Shown piece by piece: positions 23,296 through 32,751 of a stretch of DNA of 38,687 bases. Under the pieces are notes generated by a model. The model was not told the DNA's origin, ran no database searches, and saw nothing but the letters and a program-made list of their open reading frames with translations. The stretch is from positions 1 through 38,687 of the forward strand of contig JAJFVI010000329.1 in NCBI GenBank assembly GCA_021371895.1, written 5' to 3'. The translations under genes and the position numbers were made by a program. This DNA comes from Eubacteriales bacterium (GTDB taxonomy: Bacteria; Bacillota; Clostridia; Christensenellales; Aristaeellaceae). Position 1 is the stretch's first letter; the number at the start of each line of letters is the position of its first letter.

Positions 23296-25557
23296 TTAAC
23301 CGATAGGGTGCGTGATTTGGTTTTCCAGCGTATAGCGCTGATCGCAAAGCGTAAGCTCGAGCGGCTCTCCGTGAAGCAGCGTGACCGTCGCCAATTCCGG
23401 CGTGACCTCCACCTTTACCAATCGTCCGCGATAGTCGAACTGGAAAGCATAGCCTTTCCACACGTCCGGCAGGAACGGATTCAGGCGCAGACCATCGGCC
23501 GTGCGCATCCCGGCGAAACCCTGCGCGATGCAAAGCCAGCTGCCTGTCATGCTGGTAATGTGCAAACCGTCCGCGGTATCGTTGTTGATATTATCCAAAT
23601 CCAGTCTGGCGGCGCGCCGGTACATCTCCATCGCTTTTTCCTGGTAACCGAGTTCCGCCGCGAGGATGCAGTGTACGCAGGGAGAGAGGCTGCTCTCGTG
23701 TACGGTCATGGGCTCGTAAAAATCGAAATTCCGCCGTTTCGTTTCCAGATCGTAAAGATGGGAAAGCGAATAGAGCCCTTGCAGCACATCTGCCTGTTTG
23801 ATGAAGCAGGAGCGAAGAATGCGATCCCACGACCAGCACTGGTTAATAGGGCGATCTTCCGGAGCGAGCGCGGATGCGGGCATGAGTGCTTTATCCAGAT
23901 AGGTGTCCTGCTGTACAAAAATACCAAGCTTTTCATCCTGCGGATAATACATGCGTGCAACCACGTCCCGCATATGGGCGATCTCCGCATCGGTCACGTG
24001 CAGTTCCATTCGGCGCTGAGTAGGCGCGGCCTCGCAGGCGTCGCAGAAGTAATCGATGCTCCACGCGGCGATTCGGTTGGTATACCAATTGTTATTTACG
24101 TTGTTCTCGTACTCGTTGGGGCCGGTAACGCCGTGAATCATGTACTTTCCGGTACGCGGACTGAAATGCACACGGTCGGTATAGAAGCGGGCGACACCGC
24201 AAAGCACGTCCAGCCCCTGCTCATAGAGGTAAGTATTGTCCCCGGAATAGGATACGTAGTGATAAATGGCATAGGCCATGGAACCGTTGCGGTGGATCTC
24301 CTCAAAAGTGATCTCCCATTCGTTATGGCATTCCACACCCGTAAAAGTCACCATCGGGAATAACGCGCCCTTAAGACCCTGCATCCTTGCATTATGGTAA
24401 GCACCATCCAGTTGCATGTATCGGTATAAAAGCAGCTGACGCGCCACATCCTGCCCGGCGATGGCCATATAGACGGGCAGACAGAAAGCCTCGGTATCCC
24501 AGTAGGTCGCGCCGCCGTACTTTTCGCCGGTGAAGCCCTTGGGGCCGATGTTGAGCCGAGCGTCTTCGCCGGTATAGGTGCTCAACAGTTGGAAAAGGTT
24601 AAAGCGTATGCCCTGTTGGGCGCGATCATCCCCCTGTATCTGCACGTCGCAGGCATTCCAGCGGGACGCCCACAAAGCCGTATGGGCGGATTTCAGTTCT
24701 TCGTAACCCACGTCCAGCGCACGCTCGGCGGCGAACAAAGCCTTGGTCATCAGCAGGTTTTCCGTTTCATCCCGGGAGGTGAAGCAAAGCGCGAACTTGT
24801 CCACCCGTGCGGTTTCACCGGCGGATACCAGCCCGGAGTAGCTTGCTTCCACGTAACCTTCATCGCGGTGGCGGCCTGTGGCGTCCAGCGTGTCGGCCCG
24901 GCAGCTCATGGCGGCGGCTACGGCAAAGCGCGGTGTGCCGAAGGGATTCTCCTTCGTTTTGGTTAGCAGGGCTAGCGCGGCGTCGGATTCCTCTTCCTCC
25001 AGCATCTGCCAGAAGGTTTCGTTGTAATTGCTGTCCTGATTTTGCACGTTCGCGTCCAGATAGGGTTTCATTGTGATCTCCGCCTGATAATCCGGAGTGA
25101 TTTCGTAACGCACAGCCAGCAGTTCCTTCTGCGCAAAGGAAACGAAGCGTTCCACCCGCACGCGGGCGCTGCCGTGATCGGTATGTACGGTAAAGGTACG
25201 CATCACAACGCCGGTAAGCATATTCAATTCTCGGTAATAATCGCTGAAAGCACAAGTGTGCAGATCGACGGTGATCCCGTCAATCTGCACATGGAACCCC
25301 ATCAGGCGCACCGCGTTGATGGCCTTGCCGAAATATTGCGGATATCCGTTTTTCCACCAGCCGACGCGCGTCTTATCCGGAAACCAAACACCGCCGATGT
25401 AGGTGCCGATGTGGGTATCGCCGGAATAGTCCTCCTCAAAATTCCCGCGCATGCCCATATAGCCGTTTCCTGTGGAGGTCAGGCTTTCAGAAAAGCGTAC
25501 CGAATGCTGTTCAAAGCTGGTTTCAACGACTTTCCAGGGATGGATTTCAAATGCCAT
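23296..25557 (-). CDS. GH65 disaccharide phosphorylase (maltose/kojibiose/nigerose type)
   Basis: 753 residues from the ATG at 25557, seven bases after GGAGGG. GH65 enzymes split an alpha-linked glucose disaccharide with phosphate to give beta-glucose 1-phosphate and the other sugar. Visible: the N-terminal beta domain (LTSTGNGYMGMRGNFEED), KYGGATYWDTEAFCLPVYMA in the barrel, the catalytic acid in HGVTGPNEYENNVNNNWYTN (glutamate near residue 480), KQADVLQGLYSL, and the phosphate-binding DGLHITSMTGSWLCIAQGFA. The exact linkage specificity cannot be read. No beta-phosphoglucomutase or sugar transporter is adjacent. It has its own promoter, divergent from the deaminase operon. Confidence 0.93.
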   Translation of the reverse strand: MAFEIHPWKVVETSFEQHSVRFSESLTSTGNGYMGMRGNFEEDYSGDTHIGTYIGGVWFPDKTRVGWWKNGYPQYFGKAINAVRLMGFHVQIDGITVDLHTCAFSDYYRELNMLTGVVMRTFTVHTDHGSARVRVERFVSFAQKELLAVRYEITPDYQAEITMKPYLDANVQNQDSNYNETFWQMLEEEESDAALALLTKTKENPFGTPRFAVAAAMSCRADTLDATGRHRDEGYVEASYSGLVSAGETARVDKFALCFTSRDETENLLMTKALFAAERALDVGYEELKSAHTALWASRWNACDVQIQGDDRAQQGIRFNLFQLLSTYTGEDARLNIGPKGFTGEKYGGATYWDTEAFCLPVYMAIAGQDVARQLLLYRYMQLDGAYHNARMQGLKGALFPMVTFTGVECHNEWEITFEEIHRNGSMAYAIYHYVSYSGDNTYLYEQGLDVLCGVARFYTDRVHFSPRTGKYMIHGVTGPNEYENNVNNNWYTNRIAAWSIDYFCDACEAAPTQRRMELHVTDAEIAHMRDVVARMYYPQDEKLGIFVQQDTYLDKALMPASALAPEDRPINQCWSWDRILRSCFIKQADVLQGLYSLSHLYDLETKRRNFDFYEPMTVHESSLSPCVHCILAAELGYQEKAMEMYRRAARLDLDNINNDTADGLHITSMTGSWLCIAQGFAGMRTADGLRLNPFLPDVWKGYAFQFDYRGRLVKVEVTPELATVTLLHGEPLELTLCDQRYTLENQITHPIG

Positions 25558-25594
25558 GGTTATGCCCTCCAGCGTAAGTGCAATCGTTTGTTTT

Positions 25595-25623
25595 ATGGTA
25601 GGGTATTTTATTGCTCTTGTCAA
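25595..25623 (-). promoter_or_regulatory. Promoter of the GH65 gene
   Basis: On the minus strand perfect TTGACA (25618-25623), 17-base spacer, TACCAT (25595-25600), about 38 bases before the start. Confidence 0.65.
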
Positions 25624-25667
25624 GCCCAACAGATAAGTTCACACGTTGTTGCACTGGGTGCCCTTCG

Positions 25668-25696
25668 TTGCCGTTTCAAGCAAACCATGTTATAAT
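25668..25696 (+). promoter_or_regulatory. Sigma-A promoter of the deaminase-glycosyltransferase operon
   Basis: TTGCCG (25668-25673), 17-base spacer, perfect TATAAT (25691-25696), 35 bases before the ATG. Confidence 0.8.
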
Positions 25697-25730
25697 TAAG
25701 CAATTATTGAGCCGCAAGGAGGCCTGCGCC

Positions 25731-27047
25731 ATGCGCACCCGCATTACCAATATCCTGTTGACTCCCGGCGTGGAAGGGGAAAGTCATATTCCGTTTATCC
25801 CGGACGCAGAAATACAGATTGATGTAAACCGAATTGTCTACGCTGGTAAAGCCGAAGGAGCGCCCGCGTTTGCAGCGGAGGAGACGATCGACGGTGAAGC
25901 CTGCCTTTGCATGCCCGGACTGGTAAACCTCCACACGCATACGCCTATGACGTACCTGCGCAGCGCGGGCGCCGACCTTGTGCTTGCGGATTGGCTCCAT
26001 AAAGCGATCTTCCCCATGGAAAAACAATGGGACGAGCAGCTCATCCGTGCGGCGACCGACTTGGGCTGTATGGAGATGCTCCGCTTCGGCACAACTGCCT
26101 TTAACGATATGTATTTTTATACCGACGTTATGGCGCAGGTGATAGAGCACAATGGGATGCGCGCGATGCTTGGACACGGCATCGTGGATTTTGACGAAAG
26201 CTGTGCCGATATGGACGAGGGAGTAGCCATGGCGGAAAAGTGGAACCATGCGGCGGATGACCGCATCCGTTTCTCGCTCGCGCCGCATTCCGAAGGCGCC
26301 ACCACACCCAAGCTGCTTGCCAAAGTCGTGCAGACTGCCGGACTGATGGGCATCCCGGTACATATCCACGTCAGCGAGACGGACGCGGATGTCAAGGGTT
26401 GCTGGCGGCGCAGGGGCGTCACTCCGCCCGCCTATCTGGAACAACTCGGGCTGCTCGATCTGCCCGTGATCGCCGCGCATTGCGTGTGGTGCAACGACAG
26501 GGATATCGAAATTCTACGCAAGCATAAGGTCACGATTGCGCATAATCCCATCAGCAACCTGAAACTTGCCAGCGGTATAGCGCCGATCGCAAAGATGCTG
26601 AAAGCCGGGTGTAAAGTTGCCTTGGGTACTGACGGCGTAGCCAGCAACAACAACCTGAACCTCTGGGAAGAAATCAAGCTTATGCCGTTATTGCAAAAAG
26701 GCGTTACGCTGGACCCGACCGTCGTTACGCCCGCACAGACGCTCAAAACCGCCACCTTGCGGGGGGCGCGCGCTTTAGGCTACAACGATCTGGGCTTGCT
26801 CAAGCCGGGTTATCTGGCCGACCTGATACTGGTCAATTTGCATACCCCACAAATGCTCCCGGCTACCGATATGGAATCCAACCTGATTTATGCCGTACAG
26901 GGAAGCGACGTTCGTCTGACGATGGTCAACGGTCGGGTGCTGTACCGTGATGGCCAGTATACCACGCTGGACGCGGACACGCTTTTACGCAAGGCTGGCG
27001 AAGGCGCTGCGGAAATGCGACGCAGGCTGGACGCGAGCCGGGCATAG
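25731..27047 (+). CDS. mtaD: S-adenosylhomocysteine / 5'-methylthioadenosine deaminase
   Basis: 438 residues from the ATG at 25731, eight bases after AAGGAGG. Amidohydrolase of the MTA/SAH deaminase group, which turns these by-products of SAM use into their inosine forms and ammonia. The metal site is built from H68/H70 (LVNLHTHTPM), the histidine in IPVHIHVSE, the one in IAAHCVWCND and the aspartate in ALGTDGVASNNNLNLWEE; RSAGADLVLADWLH and ADVKGCW are family marks. It is the first gene of an operon with three glycosyltransferases, with a 12-base gap. The link between them may be only positional. Confidence 0.9.
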   Translation: MRTRITNILLTPGVEGESHIPFIPDAEIQIDVNRIVYAGKAEGAPAFAAEETIDGEACLCMPGLVNLHTHTPMTYLRSAGADLVLADWLHKAIFPMEKQWDEQLIRAATDLGCMEMLRFGTTAFNDMYFYTDVMAQVIEHNGMRAMLGHGIVDFDESCADMDEGVAMAEKWNHAADDRIRFSLAPHSEGATTPKLLAKVVQTAGLMGIPVHIHVSETDADVKGCWRRRGVTPPAYLEQLGLLDLPVIAAHCVWCNDRDIEILRKHKVTIAHNPISNLKLASGIAPIAKMLKAGCKVALGTDGVASNNNLNLWEEIKLMPLLQKGVTLDPTVVTPAQTLKTATLRGARALGYNDLGLLKPGYLADLILVNLHTPQMLPATDMESNLIYAVQGSDVRLTMVNGRVLYRDGQYTTLDADTLLRKAGEGAAEMRRRLDASRA

Positions 27048-27059
27048 GCGGTGCGTCAT

Positions 27060-28259
27060 ATGAGAATACTTGTGATTTGCCAGCATTATTACCCGGAAAC
27101 CTTTCTGGTCACCGAGATCTGCGAAGCATTGGTCGCGCGCGGCCACGAGGTGACCGCAGTCGTCGGGCTGCCCAACTACCCAAGCGGAATCGTGCCCAAG
27201 GAATATAAATGGTTCAAACATCGCCGTGAAGAGCGCAACGGCGTTCATGTGCGCCGCTGTCTGGAAATCGGGCGTAAAAACACCAAGCTCGGGCTTACGG
27301 TCAACTACCTGAGCTATATGCTTTCCGCCTGCTGGCGGGTGCTTTGGATGCCCAAGAATTTCGATGTCATCTACGCCTATTCTTCTTCTCCGGTGCTCAT
27401 GTCTATGCCCGCGGCCTTTCTGCGCACGATCAGCGGTAAAAAGCTGCTCATTTACGTGCTGGACATCTGGCCTGCCTGCCTTTCGGCGATGAACGTTTTG
27501 GAAGGTTCGCCGCTGTACGCTTTCATGAAGCGGGTCAGCCGCCGCATCTATGCGCGTGCGGATGTGCTGGCTTATTCCTCTAAACGTTTTCAGGCATATT
27601 TCCAACGGGTTCACAATTTAAACGTTCCCGATGATTTTTACCTGCCGCAGTTTGCCAACGGGCACTTCGACAATGTAGTTGAAAAGGAGCCCGCCGAAAG
27701 CTGGAACTTTGTATTTGCCGGCAATATCGGCAAATTGCAGGGCGTGGAAACGGTCATCCTTGCCGCCGAACTGCTAAAGCAAGAACCAGTCCACTTCCAC
27801 ATCCTGGGGAACGGTTCTAACTATGCAGCGTGTGAAGCGCTGGTAAGGGATAAACGCCTCGAAAGCGTCGTGACCCTCTACGGCCGACGTCCGCAGGAGG
27901 AAATGCCCGGCTTTTACACCATGGCAGACGCCTTGCTGGTGAGCATGCGCAACGATCCCAGCGTCAACGATACCCTGCCCGCCAAGGTGCAAAGCTACAT
28001 GGCCGCCAGTAAACCGATCCTAGGTTCCATCGCGGGCGAAACGGCGGAGATTATCAAGGACGCAGGCTGCGGGCTATGCGCCCCGCCGGACGACCCCGCG
28101 GCGTTTGCGGAGATTGTGCGTGCGTTTATCGCCCGTACGGATCAGGCACAGATGGGGGAACGCGCCAAAGCGTACTACCAGCGGCATTTTTCCAAAGAGG
28201 GTCACATGGACCATCTGGAAAAGATGCTCAAAGACCTTTGCGAGGAAAGCGACAAATGA
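27060..28259 (+). CDS. Glycosyltransferase, GT4 family (WbuB-like)
   Basis: 399 residues from ATG at 27060 (AGGCGG eight bases upstream; a GTG three codons earlier sits in that ribosome site). GT-B fold: N-terminal acceptor half MRILVICQHYYPETFLVTEI with VVGLPNYPSG, and C-terminal nucleotide-sugar half WNFVFAGNIGKLQGVETVIL, FHILGNGSN, YMAASKPILGSIAGETAEII. WbuB-type enzymes add amino-sugar residues (such as L-FucNAc) to cell-surface glycans; the sugar is unknown here. The stop overlaps the next start (ATGA), so the two are translationally coupled. Confidence 0.9.
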   Translation: MRILVICQHYYPETFLVTEICEALVARGHEVTAVVGLPNYPSGIVPKEYKWFKHRREERNGVHVRRCLEIGRKNTKLGLTVNYLSYMLSACWRVLWMPKNFDVIYAYSSSPVLMSMPAAFLRTISGKKLLIYVLDIWPACLSAMNVLEGSPLYAFMKRVSRRIYARADVLAYSSKRFQAYFQRVHNLNVPDDFYLPQFANGHFDNVVEKEPAESWNFVFAGNIGKLQGVETVILAAELLKQEPVHFHILGNGSNYAACEALVRDKRLESVVTLYGRRPQEEMPGFYTMADALLVSMRNDPSVNDTLPAKVQSYMAASKPILGSIAGETAEIIKDAGCGLCAPPDDPAAFAEIVRAFIARTDQAQMGERAKAYYQRHFSKEGHMDHLEKMLKDLCEESDK

Positions 28260-29461
28260 GGATATTCGAGCTCAACACATTTTGCGGCACCGGCAGCACC
28301 GGACGAATCGCGGCGGACATTGCCGATTTCGCCGCGCAAAAGGGCGAACAGACCATCATCGGCTTTGGTGCGGGGATGCCTGCGCCGGGAACGGAGGTGT
28401 ATGCCCTGCGTATCGGCGGCAAACTTGGCCGCAAATGGCACGGGGCGCTTCGCAAGCTTCTGGATGCGGAGGGATATGGCAGCGTACTGGCGACGCGAAA
28501 GCTGATCCGCTTTCTGAATGAGTACAAGCCGGATGTGATCCACCTGCACAATCTGCACGGGTGTTACGTAAACCATCGAATCCTGTTCCGTTACCTGGCC
28601 ACGGCGGGTATCCCTGTGGTGTGGACGCTCCACGATTGCTGGGCGTTCACCGGGCATTGCGCGTACTTTGATCTCGTCGGCTGCAAACGCTGGCAAACCG
28701 TATGCCACAACTGCCCACAAAAAGCCGCTTATCCAGTGTGCGTCGGGGTTGGCGGCAGCCAACGGAACTTCCGCCGCAAAAAGAAACTGTTTACCTCTTT
28801 AAACAACCTGACGCTTGTCACACCCTGCCAATGGCTGGCCGGACTGCTGCCTGCATCCTTCCTCAAGGGCATCTCCGTACGCGTTGTGTATAACGGGGTG
28901 GACCGAAGCACATTCAGGCCCGTATCCAGCGACCTGCGCGTGAGCTATAACATACAGGAGCGCTACATAGCGCTTGCCGTAGCCTCGGAATGGGACGAGA
29001 GAAAAGGTTTGCTATACCTGTATGCACTGGCAGGCTTGCTGGGCGCGCAATACCGCGTGGTCGTCATTGGGTTATCCAAAGCCCAATTGCACGATCTACC
29101 CCCGCAAATCCTCGGGCTGGAGCGCACCGCCGACGCTGCCGCGCTGGCACGCTGGTATTCGACTGCCGATTGCCTGGTGAACCCTACCATGGAGGATAAC
29201 ATGCCGCTGGTTAACCTGGAAGCGATGGCCTGCGGCACGCCTGTCGTCGCCTTTGCGACGGGAGGCTGTCCCGAAGTGATTGGGGATGCCTGCGGCGCGG
29301 TTGTTGCCCGTGGCGACGGTGCTGCCCTTGCTGCCGCCGTGAAGCGCATAGCCCCAAACAAGGCTGCCTTAGAAGCCGCTTGCCTTAAGCAGGCGGAACG
29401 GTTCGACAGCGTGACGAGCGCTGGAAACTATTGGGCGCTGTACCGGGAGAGCATGCGATGA
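28256..29461 (+). CDS. Glycosyltransferase, GT4 family
   Basis: 401 residues from the ATG at 28256, four bases into the end of the previous gene. The N-terminal half has MRIFELNTFCGTGSTGRIAA, DVIHLHNLHGCYVNHRILF and a cysteine-rich stretch (HDCWAFTGHCAYFDLVGCKR, VCHNCPQ). The C-terminal half has VVYNGVDRSTFRP, ADCLVNPTMEDNMPLVNLEA, MACGTPVVAFATGGCPEVIG. This layout is common in clostridial polysaccharide transferases related to WcaL/WcaC. Acceptor and sugar unknown. Also ATGA-coupled to the next gene. Confidence 0.9.
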   Translation: MRIFELNTFCGTGSTGRIAADIADFAAQKGEQTIIGFGAGMPAPGTEVYALRIGGKLGRKWHGALRKLLDAEGYGSVLATRKLIRFLNEYKPDVIHLHNLHGCYVNHRILFRYLATAGIPVVWTLHDCWAFTGHCAYFDLVGCKRWQTVCHNCPQKAAYPVCVGVGGSQRNFRRKKKLFTSLNNLTLVTPCQWLAGLLPASFLKGISVRVVYNGVDRSTFRPVSSDLRVSYNIQERYIALAVASEWDERKGLLYLYALAGLLGAQYRVVVIGLSKAQLHDLPPQILGLERTADAAALARWYSTADCLVNPTMEDNMPLVNLEAMACGTPVVAFATGGCPEVIGDACGAVVARGDGAALAAAVKRIAPNKAALEAACLKQAERFDSVTSAGNYWALYRESMR

Positions 29462-30672
29462 ACGTGCTGTTTTTAACGCTGCTATATCATCCCGACGAGG
29501 CGGAAGCCGTTTCGCGGCTCTCCCGTGATGGGCTGCAAAACCAGATCAACGCGTATCAATGGGCCTTTATCGAAGGCATCCGCCAAAACCTTACACAAGG
29601 GGAAAGTTTATCTGTGCTCAATGCCCTGCCTATCGGGGTGTTTCCCACGCGTTACCGCAAGCTGTATCTTCGTTCTACGACGTTTGCGGATGGAACGAAA
29701 CAGCTGGGTGGCTTAAACCTGCCTGTTTGCAAGCAACGCGGCCGCGCGGCGCACGCACGGCGCGAAATCGAACGCTGGGTAGCCTCATCGCCCGAAAACC
29801 GGACAGTGCTGATCTACTCCCTTTACCTGCCTTACCTGCAGGCCGCCGCAATCATAAAAAAGCGCCACCCGGACGTGAAGATAACCGTTATCGTGACCGA
29901 TTTACCCAACGAACTGGGAATCTCCTCCGGCCGAGTGGGGCTGATGAAGCGTATTGAATACACGATGGGCCGTCGGCGTACGGCGATCTGCGCAGACATG
30001 GATGGTTTCGTGCTGCTGACAGCAGCGATGGCACAGGCTCTTCCTATCCGCGGGAAACGGACAATCGTCATTGAGGGGTTAATTTCGCCGGATCCAGATT
30101 TTGAAGCGGAAACAACCCTACAGCGCCCCGCGGACAACCGCCCCGCCGTGCTGTACACCGGAACGCTGAACCGGGAACTGGGTATCGGCGAATTGCTCAA
30201 AGCCTTTGAAAGCCTTACGGAAGCGCAGTTATGGCTTTGCGGTCACGGCGATATAGAGGTTGAAATCCGCAAAGCGGAACAAATTTTTGAAAATATCCAC
30301 TATTTCGGCTTTGTGACGCACGGTGCCACGCTGGTACTGCAAAAGCAGGCAACGGTGTTAATCAATCCCCGCACATCACAAGGTGCTTTTACACGGTATT
30401 CCTTTCCGTCCAAAACGCTGGAATATATGCGTTCCGGTGTTCCGGTGGCGTGCTGTAAGCTGGAAGGCATTCCGGATGAATACGACGAATACCTTTGCTA
30501 CATTGATCCGCAAAATGCCGCGGGCATCCGCGACGTTGTACAAAAACTGCTGCAAATGCCTGAAAAAGAACGCTTAGCGATAGGAGAGCGCGCACGCGAT
30601 TTCGTGCTGACGCAAAAAAACAGCGTCGCGCAATGCGCGAAGCTGACGGCGTTTTTACGCAAGATTCGATAG
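29458..30672 (+). CDS. Glycosyltransferase-like protein, third in the surface-glycan operon
   Basis: 404 residues from the ATG at 29458. GT-B pattern: N-terminus MNVLFLTLLYHPDEAEAVSR, middle VKITVIVTDLPNELGISSGR, C-terminal donor domain PAVLYTGTLNRELGIGELLK, LWLCGHGDIEVEIRKAEQI, FTRYSFPSKTLEYMRSGVPV. These support a GT4-like transferase. No flippase, polymerase or initiating transferase is in the operon, so it probably serves a glycan made with genes elsewhere. A strong terminator follows within 30 bases. Confidence 0.87.
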   Translation: MNVLFLTLLYHPDEAEAVSRLSRDGLQNQINAYQWAFIEGIRQNLTQGESLSVLNALPIGVFPTRYRKLYLRSTTFADGTKQLGGLNLPVCKQRGRAAHARREIERWVASSPENRTVLIYSLYLPYLQAAAIIKKRHPDVKITVIVTDLPNELGISSGRVGLMKRIEYTMGRRRTAICADMDGFVLLTAAMAQALPIRGKRTIVIEGLISPDPDFEAETTLQRPADNRPAVLYTGTLNRELGIGELLKAFESLTEAQLWLCGHGDIEVEIRKAEQIFENIHYFGFVTHGATLVLQKQATVLINPRTSQGAFTRYSFPSKTLEYMRSGVPVACCKLEGIPDEYDEYLCYIDPQNAAGIRDVVQKLLQMPEKERLAIGERARDFVLTQKNSVAQCAKLTAFLRKIR

Positions 30673-30697
30673 TTGAGTTCTACCTGGACTCCATCAG

Positions 30698-30738
30698 CGC
30701 CCGGGCCGCGAGACGACTTTCTTTGCGCGGCCCGGGCG
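30698..30738. terminator. 13-bp perfect terminator between the glycan operon and psuG
   Basis: CGCCCGGGCCGCG (30698-30710) pairs perfectly with CGCGGCCCGGGCG (30726-30738), followed by TTTGCATTT. The 15-base loop is AGACGACTTTCTTTG. Serves both convergent operons. Confidence 0.9.
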
Positions 30739-30749
30739 TTTGCATTTCG

Positions 30750-31667
30750 TTATTTCAGCTTGCACAGTTCGCAGGCGATCTGTGCGCCGAGCTTGGCGTT
30801 GTTGAGCACCAGCTGAATATTCGCCGCCAGCGATTTCCCTTCCGTAAGGGTCTTGATGGCATCCAGCAGGAACGGAGTGATTTCCTTGCCCTTCACGCCG
30901 CGCTCGTTCGCCATGGCGAGGGCGCGGTTGATACAGGCGTTCATCTCGTCTTCCGGCATGGCGTATTCCGGGGGGATGGGGTTAGCGATCAGCATGCCGC
31001 CGATGAGCCCCGCGACTGCCTTGGCATGGATGGCCTTGGCGATTTCGACGGCTGTATTCAGCCGGTAGTCCACGGGGAAACCGCTGTGGCGGCAGTAAAA
31101 GGCAGGCAGTTCCTCCATTTGATAACCGATCACCGGCACGCCCTTGGTTTCCAGATATTCCAGCGTCAGCCCCAGATCGAGGATGGATTTTACACCCGCG
31201 CAAACCACAGCGACGTCTGTTCGCGCCAGTTCCTCCAGATCGGCCGAAATATCCATGGTGGTTTGCGCGCCGCGGTGTACGCCGCCTACACCGCCGGTGG
31301 CGAACACGCGGATGCCGGCCATGCGTGCGGCGATCATGGTAGTGGTGACGGTTGTCGCGCCGTCCCCTCCGCGGGACAAGAGCACGGGCAAATCCCGACG
31401 GCTGGCCTTGGGCACCGCCAGCCCCTTTTTACCAAGATATTCGATTTGCTCCGCGTCGATGCCTACGCAAAGCTTGCCCTTCAAAATCGCGATGGTCGCG
31501 GGTACAGCACCGTTCTCGCGTATCATTTTTTCCACTCGCACGGCGGTCTCCACATTTTGCGGATAAGGCATGCCGTGGGAGATAATGGTGGATTCCAGCG
31601 CCACCACCGGCCGGTTGCAGGAAACGGCTTTTTGCACTTCATCGGATACCCATAGATAAGCGTTCAT
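30750..31667 (-). CDS. psuG: Pseudouridine-5'-phosphate glycosidase
   Basis: 305 residues. It cleaves the C-C glycosidic bond of pseudouridine 5'-phosphate to uracil and ribose 5-phosphate. The family pattern is clear throughout: VVALESTIISHGMPYPQNVE, PATIAILKGKLCVGI, KASRRDLPVLLSRGGDGATT, VFATGGVGGVHRGAQTTMDI, SADLEEL, SGFPVDYRLNT. AAGGAGG lies seven bases before the ATG, 12 bases after psuK, so the two are co-transcribed. No pseudouridine transporter or nucleosidase lies nearby. Confidence 0.95.
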   Translation of the reverse strand: MNAYLWVSDEVQKAVSCNRPVVALESTIISHGMPYPQNVETAVRVEKMIRENGAVPATIAILKGKLCVGIDAEQIEYLGKKGLAVPKASRRDLPVLLSRGGDGATTVTTTMIAARMAGIRVFATGGVGGVHRGAQTTMDISADLEELARTDVAVVCAGVKSILDLGLTLEYLETKGVPVIGYQMEELPAFYCRHSGFPVDYRLNTAVEIAKAIHAKAVAGLIGGMLIANPIPPEYAMPEDEMNACINRALAMANERGVKGKEITPFLLDAIKTLTEGKSLAANIQLVLNNAKLGAQIACELCKLK

Positions 31668-31679
31668 GGAACGGCCTCC

Positions 31680-32606
31680 TTAGTGTTTCGTGTTTCGCAT
31701 CCATTGATTCAGTGCCGTGTTGGTAAGCTGCGGGGAAACCGCTTCCTCGCTTTGGCTACAAATATTGGCGGCAGTCAGCCCGTAATCCAAAATTGTCTCC
31801 AGCGAACGTTCTTGTAGAATCGCCATCATCGCCGCCGCCGTAAAGGCATCTCCGCAGCCGGTGGCGTTCAGGATTGGTGTGGGATGCGGGCACGCGAACG
31901 CGTGCCGCGAACCGTCGGAGGCGAAAGCGCCATGCTCGCCTAAGGTGACCAGAACGTAACGTACGCCGAGGGTGTGCAGCTTGCCGGCAGCGACAGCCAG
32001 ATCGCTTTCCCCGGAGATCGACATGCCCGTGAGCGTTTCCATTTCAAGGCGATTCGCTTTCAGGCCAAAGAACCTGGGAAGCACCGGCAGCAGCCGCGCG
32101 GCCTTTGGGGTGGATACCGCGTCCGCAAAAAGCGGCGGAGAGCACCGGTTGGCGATGACGGTGATTGTCTCTTCGTTCAGGTTGGCGTCCACCACTACGG
32201 CGTCCGCTGAGTTTATAGCGTCCAGCCTTTGCAAAATCACTTCCGGCGTTATGCGCGCGCATAGTGCCATATCGTTAACCGCCACAGCCATATCACCGTC
32301 CGGGCCATTGATGCACACATACACACTGCTTGCACCTCCGGGTATACGCAGGGAAAGCGTGCAGTCCAGCCCGATCTGCGCGGCGTTCGCGAGCGCACGC
32401 TCGGCGAAAGCATCCTCCCCGAAAGCCGATAGCAGGCTTACATTCTGCACAAGTCTTGCCAGGTTCTCGGCGATATTGCGGCCTACGCCACCCAACCCCG
32501 TATGGATGTGGCCGGGGTTAGAATCTCCCTGTACCAACGGGGCAGAGGAAGTCGCGCTGATATCCACGTTGCTTGCCCCAACCACAACGAAACGGCGCTG
32601 ATCCAT
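31680..32606 (-). CDS. psuK: Pseudouridine kinase (PfkB family)
   Basis: 308 residues. Phosphorylates pseudouridine to the substrate of PsuG. PfkB fold: FVVVGASNVDISATSSAPLV, GLGGVGRNIAENLARL (the sugar-binding signature), and near the C-terminus NATGCGDAFTAAAMMAIL with the catalytic aspartate. The pairing with psuG sets the substrate; alone it would be a generic sugar kinase. GGGGGC precedes the ATG. Confidence 0.93.
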   Translation of the reverse strand: MDQRRFVVVGASNVDISATSSAPLVQGDSNPGHIHTGLGGVGRNIAENLARLVQNVSLLSAFGEDAFAERALANAAQIGLDCTLSLRIPGGASSVYVCINGPDGDMAVAVNDMALCARITPEVILQRLDAINSADAVVVDANLNEETITVIANRCSPPLFADAVSTPKAARLLPVLPRFFGLKANRLEMETLTGMSISGESDLAVAAGKLHTLGVRYVLVTLGEHGAFASDGSRHAFACPHPTPILNATGCGDAFTAAAMMAILQERSLETILDYGLTAANICSQSEEAVSPQLTNTALNQWMRNTKH

Positions 32607-32647
32607 AGCTTTGCCCCCTATACGTTACGCGTGCGGATGCCGCGGAT

Positions 32648-32656
32648 ATTATAGCA
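32648..32656 (-). promoter_or_regulatory. Extended -10 promoter of psuK-psuG
   Basis: On the minus strand TGC-TATAAT (TATAAT at 32648-32653), 42 bases before the psuK start. No good -35. Confidence 0.6.
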
Positions 32657-32751
32657 TATTCTGAAAGTGAATACGATGCCTGTATCTCCGATTTCTCCTA
32701 TGAGATTCAGTGTGATGATTTTTTCTACTGTTATTCATGCAGGATGTAAAG

